Positions 6,534 to 10,580 of a DNA stretch of 10,580 nucleotides are shown here, piece after piece. The stretch is from Rickettsia typhi (lineage in GTDB: Bacteria; Pseudomonadota; Alphaproteobacteria; Rickettsiales; UBA1997): contig CAMDOL010000048.1 in the NCBI GenBank assembly GCA_945903615.1, forward strand, positions 1 to 10,580, read 5' to 3'. Each line of letters starts with the position of its first letter. Within the stretch, counting starts at the first letter, position 1. The position numbers and the translations under genes are program-made. Under the pieces are notes generated by a model. That model did not search any database. It was not told the origin of the DNA and worked only from the letters and a program-made list of their open reading frames with translations.

Positions 6534-7787
6534 CTACCACTTCTTCTCAAACTTTTTTCTGATATAAACCGCAACTCCATTGAAAGAAATTAAAAACACC
6601 AACAAAACCATAATCGCTGCCGCTGATTTTTCAGCGAATCCCAATTCTGGGCTGTCTGACCATAAATAAATTTGCACCGGCATCACGGTTGTTGGATCCA
6701 TAAAACTTTGTGGCACATCGGCAATAAAAGCCACCATACCAATCATCAACAAAGGGGCAGTTTCACCAAGAGCGCGGGAAACGGCAAGAATTGTTCCTGT
6801 CATAATTCCAGGAAGTGATAAAGGTAATGTGTGATGAAACATAACTTGAGTTTTGCTTGCCCCCATTGCCACCGCAGCTTCTTTAATTGTAGATGGAATA
6901 GTCTTAATTGCATTTCGTGTAGCGATGATAATTACCGGCAAAACCAACATTGATAAGGTGAGACCGCCCACAATTGCTGAAGATCTGGGCAAGTGCATAA
7001 AGTTTAAATAAACCACAAAACCCAAAAGCCCAAAAATAATTGATGGAATCGCCGCTAAATTATTGATGCTCACTTCCACAATATCAGTCAAAGTATTTTT
7101 TGGTGCAAACTCTTCTAAATAAAAAGCTGCCATCACCGCAATTGGAAAAGCTGCCGCTAAAAAAACTAAAATAGTTAAAATTGATCCAATCATTGAGGCT
7201 GCCATTCCTGCAATTTCAGGCTCTGCCGAATCAGCATATTTAAAAAAGCTCCAATTAAAAACACCCTGAACTGCATTTTCGTTTTGTAGAATTTTTATCC
7301 AAGTAATCTGTTCATTTTTTAATTTTCTGTCTTCACTTGGTGTGGTTTCCAAAATTTTTCCTTTCAAAAACATATCAACATCAGAAGAAGCTGGGAACCA
7401 CAAAACAGTTTTTTTACCAATTAAATCAGGATTATTTTTGACTTTTTCTTTCAATTCCAAATGAGCAATTTTGCTAAGCAAACGATATAAATTAGCTTTA
7501 GCAGTTGCAGTTTTTGCCTCAGGAAATTTTGCTTTCAAAGCATCTTTGACAATCTGGCGATAATTGGCCGCATCCAAATTTTGTATGTCGATCAGACTAC
7601 CTTTCAAATCCACTTCAAGAGCAATTTTGTGTGCCACAAAAGCCGGCGCACCTCGATAAATGACCGCCACAAACAACAATACCAAAAATGTTACCGCAAT
7701 TGCAATTGCCAAAAGCCCGGAGAATTGAAAAATTTTCTCACTGCGATATCTTTTTTTTAAACTATTTTGAATTTTATGACTGAACAT
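6534..7787 (-). CDS. pstA: phosphate ABC transporter permease PstA
   Basis: PstA is one of two inner-membrane subunits of the high-affinity phosphate importer PstSCAB. The 417 residues begin with a basic cytoplasmic tail and a membrane helix (about 21-44). A roughly 150-residue periplasmic insert follows (about 45-195), of the kind annotated as DUF3333 in alphaproteobacterial PstA and absent from E. coli PstA. Then comes the MetI-like permease domain with helices at about 197-222, 243-262, 272-290, 328-352 and 386-408. The ATPase-contact loop reads KEAAVAMGASKTQVMFHHTL (302-321), followed by SRALGETAPLLM (337-348). The start ATG shares one base with the pstC stop (TAATG), so the two are coupled. 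No ribosome binding site is visible. pstB, which normally follows, is not present: trmD converges from the other side after 134 bp. Confidence 0.95.
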   Translation of the reverse strand: MFSHKIQNSLKKRYRSEKIFQFSGLLAIAIAVTFLVLLFVAVIYRGAPAFVAHKIALEVDLKGSLIDIQNLDAANYRQIVKDALKAKFPEAKTATAKANLYRLLSKIAHLELKEKVKNNPDLIGKKTVLWFPASSDVDMFLKGKILETTPSEDRKLKNEQITWIKILQNENAVQGVFNWSFFKYADSAEPEIAGMAASMIGSILTILVFLAAAFPIAVMAAFYLEEFAPKNTLTDIVEVSINNLAAIPSIIFGLLGFVVYLNFMHLPRSSAIVGGLTLSMLVLPVIIIATRNAIKTIPSTIKEAAVAMGASKTQVMFHHTLPLSLPGIMTGTILAVSRALGETAPLLMIGMVAFIADVPQSFMDPTTVMPVQIYLWSDSPELGFAEKSAAAIMVLLVFLISFNGVAVYIRKKFEKKW

Positions 7788-8992
7788 TAGCTATATTTTT
7801 TGTTATATTTTTTAACCACCATCAGCGCGATCACATTAAAAATTAAAGTCATCACAAACAAAACCAGACCCAACGCAAAAGCTGCTAGAGTTTTTGGGCT
7901 TTCAGCATCTTGATCACCAACTAATAAAGTTACAATTTGCGCTGTTGCAGTTGTGACTGAATCGAGAGGATTGAAAGTTAATTTTGCCACTAATCCTGCG
8001 GCCATCACCACAATCATTGTTTCACCAACCGCACGAGAGAACGCCAATAAAACTGCACTGATAATGCTTGGAAAAGCCGAAACCAAAACAACTTTTCTGA
8101 TAGTCTCTGACTTAGTGCTACCCATTGCCAAAGCCGCGTCTTTCAACGCGATTGGCACAGCGTTAATTGCATCATCAGAAAGCGAAAGAATAAACGGAAT
8201 AATCATCACACCCATCACCAAACCAGCAGATAAAGCGCTTTCAGAAGCAACTTCAACTCCAAAACTTCCAAAAGAATTCTTCAAAAACGGCGCCACCATT
8301 GCCACCGCGAAATATCCATAAACAACTGTGGGCACGCCAGCTAAAATTTCTAACACTGGTTTTAAAATATTTCTAGTTGTTGATTTGGCATATTCCGCCA
8401 AATAAATTGCCCCCATCAAACCCAAAGGAACCGCAACCGCTAAAGCCACAAAAGTAATCAGCAGAGTTCCCATAAAAACTGGCACAATTCCAAACGAACT
8501 ATTTGACAAACCTTGCTCAGCATGAACTGCAATTTGTGGATTCCAAGAAAGTCCGAACAAAAATTGGATTGGGCTGACAATTTTAAAAAACTTGATTGCC
8601 TCGAACAGAATTGAAGCGGTGATTAAAAAAGTAATAATAATACCAAAGGAAGTTGATAGGATTAGAAAAAATTTAGTAATTTGTTCTAAATGTTTTTTGG
8701 CGTTAAAAGTTTTTTTGAAAAGAAAGATAGTTAAGCACGAACAAACAACCAAAAAAGCCAATAACAAAGCGGTTTTTTGCAATAACTCTAAATTAGAAAA
8801 CAAAGATAAAATCACCACCAAAAACACAATAGCCCAAACCACAAAACAATATAAATAGTGGCTTTTTAAAGAGTGAGAATATTTATTTTCTTCCGTTTTA
8901 TGATTAATATTTTGCTTAATAACTAAAATTCTTTGTTTTAAAAAGAAAAAGTTAATGATAATTATAAGAGCAGCAATGAGAAGGAATAACAT
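7787..8992 (-). CDS. pstC: phosphate ABC transporter permease PstC
   Basis: PstC pairs with PstA to form the phosphate channel in the inner membrane. The 401 residues have an N-terminal helix (2-18), a linker with SHSLKSHY (39-46) resembling the LHS-x-x-x-Y(H) linker of alphaproteobacterial PstC, and further helices at about 44-66, 72-93 and 106-130. The MetI-like domain runs from about 170 to 395. Its coupling loop contains KDAALAMGSTKSETI (284-298), followed by SRAVGETMIVVMAAG (319-333). The extra N-terminal segment supports the chosen ATG at 8992. Only 21 bp separate this start from that of divergent rsmE, so the promoter must overlap rsmE coding sequence or be very compact. No pstS lies upstream and no pho-box-like repeat is obvious in the 21-bp gap. 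Confidence 0.95.
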   Translation of the reverse strand: MLFLLIAALIIIINFFFLKQRILVIKQNINHKTEENKYSHSLKSHYLYCFVVWAIVFLVVILSLFSNLELLQKTALLLAFLVVCSCLTIFLFKKTFNAKKHLEQITKFFLILSTSFGIIITFLITASILFEAIKFFKIVSPIQFLFGLSWNPQIAVHAEQGLSNSSFGIVPVFMGTLLITFVALAVAVPLGLMGAIYLAEYAKSTTRNILKPVLEILAGVPTVVYGYFAVAMVAPFLKNSFGSFGVEVASESALSAGLVMGVMIIPFILSLSDDAINAVPIALKDAALAMGSTKSETIRKVVLVSAFPSIISAVLLAFSRAVGETMIVVMAAGLVAKLTFNPLDSVTTATAQIVTLLVGDQDAESPKTLAAFALGLVLFVMTLIFNVIALMVVKKYNKKYS

Positions 8993-9013
8993 TTTGATTT
9001 CAAATTATTATAT

Positions 9014-9772
9014 ATGAAGCACATCCGCCTTTTGATCGAATCGCCGCTCATTAAACCTAACTCTATAATAGAAATCAACGACAATGATTTTAATTATTTG
9101 GTCAATGTGATGCGCAAAAAAATTGGTGAGGAGTTACTGGTTTTTAATGGCGTTGACGGACAGTGGTTGGCTCAAATTATTGAGGTGAACAAAAAGAACT
9201 GTTTGCTAAAAATTATTTCACAAAACAAAACCCAATATACTCCACCAAAAATCACTCTTGCTTTTGCGCCAGTGAAAAATATTCGCATTGACTTTATCGC
9301 CTCTAAAGCAACTGAGCTTGGCATCACTAAATTTCAGCCAATTTTGACCCAACACACTATTGTTGATAAAGTGAATTTAGAACGCTTTAAAGCTAATATT
9401 AAAGAGGCGGCAGAGCAATGTGAGCGGTTAGATTTGCCAGCAATTTTTGAACCAATTAAGCTGAATAACTTTCTAAAAAAACTAAAAGAAAATCAGATTT
9501 TAATTTTGTGTGATGAGTCCGGAAACGGTAAAAAAGCTAGCGAGGTTTTGCCAAAAATTCAAACTTCCAACCAATCAGAAATTATAATTCTTATTGGTCC
9601 TGAAGGTGGATTTTCTAAAACAGAATTTGAACAATTGGATCAAACTGATAATCTGCACAAAATCACTCTTGGTCCTAGAATTTTAAGAGCCGACACCGCC
9701 ATAATTGCCGCTATAACTTTAGTTCAAGAATTTTTAGGGGATTTTGATTTGAAACCTAATTTCAAAATATAA
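9014..9772 (+). CDS. rsmE: 16S rRNA (uracil-1498-N3)-methyltransferase RsmE
   Basis: RsmE methylates N3 of U1498 in 16S rRNA of the assembled 30S subunit with S-adenosylmethionine. The 252-residue protein has a PUA-like N-terminal domain (about 1-72, with HIRLLIES at 3-10 and NYLVNVMRKKIGEEL at 27-41) and a SPOUT methyltransferase domain. SPOUT signatures are KATELGI (98-104), AAEQCER (132-138), LIGPEGGF (193-200) and the knot motif LGPRILRADTA (219-229). Length is normal. The ATG at 9014 gives the standard N-terminus; the leader TTATTATAT has no Shine-Dalgarno but resembles a -10 element. It is a single rightward gene between pstC and panD. Confidence 0.96.
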   Translation: MKHIRLLIESPLIKPNSIIEINDNDFNYLVNVMRKKIGEELLVFNGVDGQWLAQIIEVNKKNCLLKIISQNKTQYTPPKITLAFAPVKNIRIDFIASKATELGITKFQPILTQHTIVDKVNLERFKANIKEAAEQCERLDLPAIFEPIKLNNFLKKLKENQILILCDESGNGKKASEVLPKIQTSNQSEIIILIGPEGGFSKTEFEQLDQTDNLHKITLGPRILRADTAIIAAITLVQEFLGDFDLKPNFKI

Positions 9773-9957
9773 GCATAAAAAAGTCATCCAAATTAAACTT
9801 CTCTTTAGGGTTTGGCGAGTGCAGAGTTTTTGATTTAGAGTGGAGTTATGATGGGGCTGAGTCCCAAAAACTCACGATAGAGTTTTTAAAGTCAATCACT
9901 TTTTCTGTGGGCAGAACACTGGAAACAATTTTACGAATTTACAGAGTGTCAGATTAA
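9760..9957 (+). other. open frame without a start codon in the rsmE-panD spacer
   Basis: In the 192-bp spacer between rsmE and panD one plus-strand frame is free of stops for 65 codons, ending at TAA 9955-9957. It has no ATG or GTG near its beginning; the only GTG codons come late. The translation contains LGFGECRVFDLEWSYDG and ends in GRTLETILRIYRVSD. It has a protein-like composition but matches no family I know. It may be the tail of a decayed gene or a chance frame. A palindrome at 9866-9887 lies inside it. Confidence 0.2.
9866..9887. terminator. bidirectional terminator between rsmE and panD
   Basis: AAAAACTC (9866-9873) and GAGTTTTT (9880-9887) are perfect 8-bp inverted arms around a 6-base loop. 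On either strand the 3' arm ends in five T residues, as expected for an intrinsic terminator serving two convergent genes. The G+C part of the stem is only three base pairs, so strength is uncertain. It is 94 bp past the rsmE stop and 78 bp past the panD stop. Confidence 0.5.
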
Positions 9958-9964
9958 ATTCAAA

Positions 9965-10318
9965 CTATGACGAGATTAAAGAATTTTTTTCATCAACAAT
10001 AACAACCTTCGGTTTGAAGCCTTGAGCTTCTTTCTCATTCAAACCACAATAAGCAATAATAATTACCAAGTCACCCTTATAAACCAATCTTGCCGCCGCA
10101 CCATTAACCTTAATTGCACCACCTCCCCTTGTCGCAGGAATTGCATAAGTTGTGAATCTCTCACCATTATTAATATCTAAAACATCAACCTTTTCATAAG
10201 GCAAAATTCCTGATGCATCAAGCAAATCTTCATCTATTGAAATCGAGCCTTCATAATTTAAATCCGCTTCAGTAATAGTTGCGCGGTGAATTTTGGCTTT
10301 CATTAATGTTAAGTTCAT
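9965..10318 (-). CDS. panD: aspartate 1-decarboxylase (pyruvoyl enzyme)
   Basis: PanD decarboxylates L-aspartate to beta-alanine, a precursor of pantothenate and coenzyme A. The proenzyme cleaves itself between Gly24 and Ser25 to make the pyruvoyl cofactor. Here the cleavage motif YEGS is at 22-25 with exactly that numbering. Lys9, His11, Arg54, Tyr58 and Asn72 (in VNGAAA), the known active-site positions of E. coli PanD, are all present. The 117 residues are a few shorter than the 126 of E. coli, with the loss at the C-terminus. The first ATG (10318) aligns with the E. coli start, although a second Met at residue 6 exists. There is no Shine-Dalgarno. It lies 22 bp after a truncated BioC-like frame on the same strand. 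panB and panC are not in the window. Confidence 0.95.
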   Translation of the reverse strand: MNLTLMKAKIHRATITEADLNYEGSISIDEDLLDASGILPYEKVDVLDINNGERFTTYAIPATRGGGAIKVNGAAARLVYKGDLVIIIAYCGLNEKEAQGFKPKVVIVDEKNSLISS

Positions 10319-10340
10319 AAACTATAATTTGGTATAATTG

Positions 10341-10466
10341 TTAAGTGTTCAGCAAAAAAGGATTGGCAAATTCAATTAATTTTTTAGCCACTAGATGTTG
10401 AATTTTAGCTAATTTATGATAGTTTTTACTATAACGAGAAAAATTTTGATTAGGTTTTTGTTTCAT
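10341..10466 (-). pseudogene. bioC: BioC-like N-terminal fragment (truncated)
   Basis: A 41-codon leftward frame starts at ATG 10466-10464 and ends at TAA 10343-10341. Residues 9-34 contain FSRYSKNYHKLAKIQ and then HLVAKKLIEFA, which fits the N-terminal pattern of BioC, the malonyl-ACP O-methyltransferase of biotin synthesis (F-S/N-R-x-A-x-x-Y-x-x-x-A-x-x-Q-x-x-V-A-x-x-L). After this the sequence stops with NPFLLNT. The whole SAM-binding Rossmann domain, which should follow, is missing, because panD begins 22 bp downstream. The likely explanation is a deletion that removed most of bioC and joined its 5' end to panD. A small functional peptide is less likely. Assignment rests on one motif read by eye. 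Confidence 0.5.
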
Positions 10467-10479
10467 AAATTTAATTTAT

Positions 10480-10505
10480 TATTGATTTTAAATATTGATT
10501 TTAAA
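10480..10505. repeat. perfect 13-bp tandem duplication
   Basis: TATTGATTTTAAA occurs at 10480-10492 and again at 10493-10505 with no spacer. It lies just upstream of the BioC-like frame and is followed by a further AT-rich TAAATAAT. It could affect promoter spacing for the leftward panD transcript. Confidence 0.9.
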
Positions 10506-10510
10506 TAAAT

Positions 10511-10524
10511 AATGCAGTAGCATT
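10511..10524. other. small hairpin AATGC-4 nt-GCATT
   Basis: AATGC (10511-10515) and GCATT (10520-10524) form a 5-bp stem with a 4-base loop. On the minus strand it is followed by ATTTATTT, so it could be a weak terminator of a gene beyond the right edge. The 8-mer GCATTCTC starting at 10520 also occurs at 256-263, near a similar AATGC/GCATT hairpin at 227-241. Confidence 0.25.
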
Positions 10525-10580
10525 CTCGGCCAATAACAGGTCTAAATCTATTTAAGATAATTAAAATTCACCTTCATATT

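Noticed and set aside
7953..8858. Plus-strand ORFs of 122 and 88 codons opposite pstC
   Set aside because: They are antisense shadows of a clear permease gene with conserved coupling-loop and membrane features.
1..10580. CRISPR array, defence genes, complete insertion sequence or prophage
   Set aside because: No regularly spaced repeats, no nuclease, integrase or intact transposase frames; all large frames are housekeeping genes.

Overview
The window looks like part of a low-GC alphaproteobacterial chromosome, probably from the Rickettsiales/Holosporales side of the class. The evidence is the AT-rich sequence, an IF-2 ending in an alphaproteobacterial-style tail, a NusA with a single C-terminal helical repeat, a NusB with Rickettsia-like motifs, and PstC/PstA proteins with the extra N-terminal regions typical of alphaproteobacteria. 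This placement is inferred from protein features read by eye; no search was run.

Layout, left to right. (1) Bases 1-604 hold no confident gene: the possible first 8 codons of a leftward gene at the edge, a 12-bp inverted repeat with a tandem 10-mer in its loop, a small leftward open frame, and a rightward open fragment resembling a helix-turn-helix transposase end. (2) Bases 605-4482 carry a leftward nusA-infB operon (transcription termination/antitermination factor and translation initiation factor IF-2). (3) A 211-bp divergent spacer separates it from (4) a rightward, tightly overlapping operon nusB-rimM-trmD (antitermination and rRNA transcription, 30S maturation, tRNA m1G37 methylation) at 4694-6399. 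(5) Convergent to this is a leftward pstC-pstA pair (8992-6534), the two membrane subunits of the high-affinity phosphate ABC transporter, without pstB, pstS or phoU nearby. (6) rsmE (16S rRNA m3U1498 methyltransferase) diverges from pstC with only 21 bp between start codons. (7) A convergent 192-bp spacer with a terminator-like palindrome precedes leftward panD (aspartate 1-decarboxylase, the beta-alanine supply for pantothenate/CoA). (8) Just upstream of panD lies a 41-codon leftward frame that reads like the first 30-40 residues of BioC (malonyl-ACP methyltransferase, biotin synthesis) and then stops, so it is probably a remnant.

Functionally the window is mostly housekeeping transcription/translation machinery (nusA, infB, nusB, rimM, trmD, rsmE) plus phosphate uptake and a vitamin-precursor gene. 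The gene order is rearranged relative to the usual clusters: rimP and ylxR are absent around nusA-infB, rpsP and rplS are absent around rimM-trmD, and pstB and phoU are absent after pstA. No start codon has a strong Shine-Dalgarno sequence. I found no defence system, CRISPR array, tRNA or rRNA, and no convincing new multi-gene system. The oddities worth checking are in the spacers: short perfect tandem duplications, gene remnants and the large dyad near the left edge.
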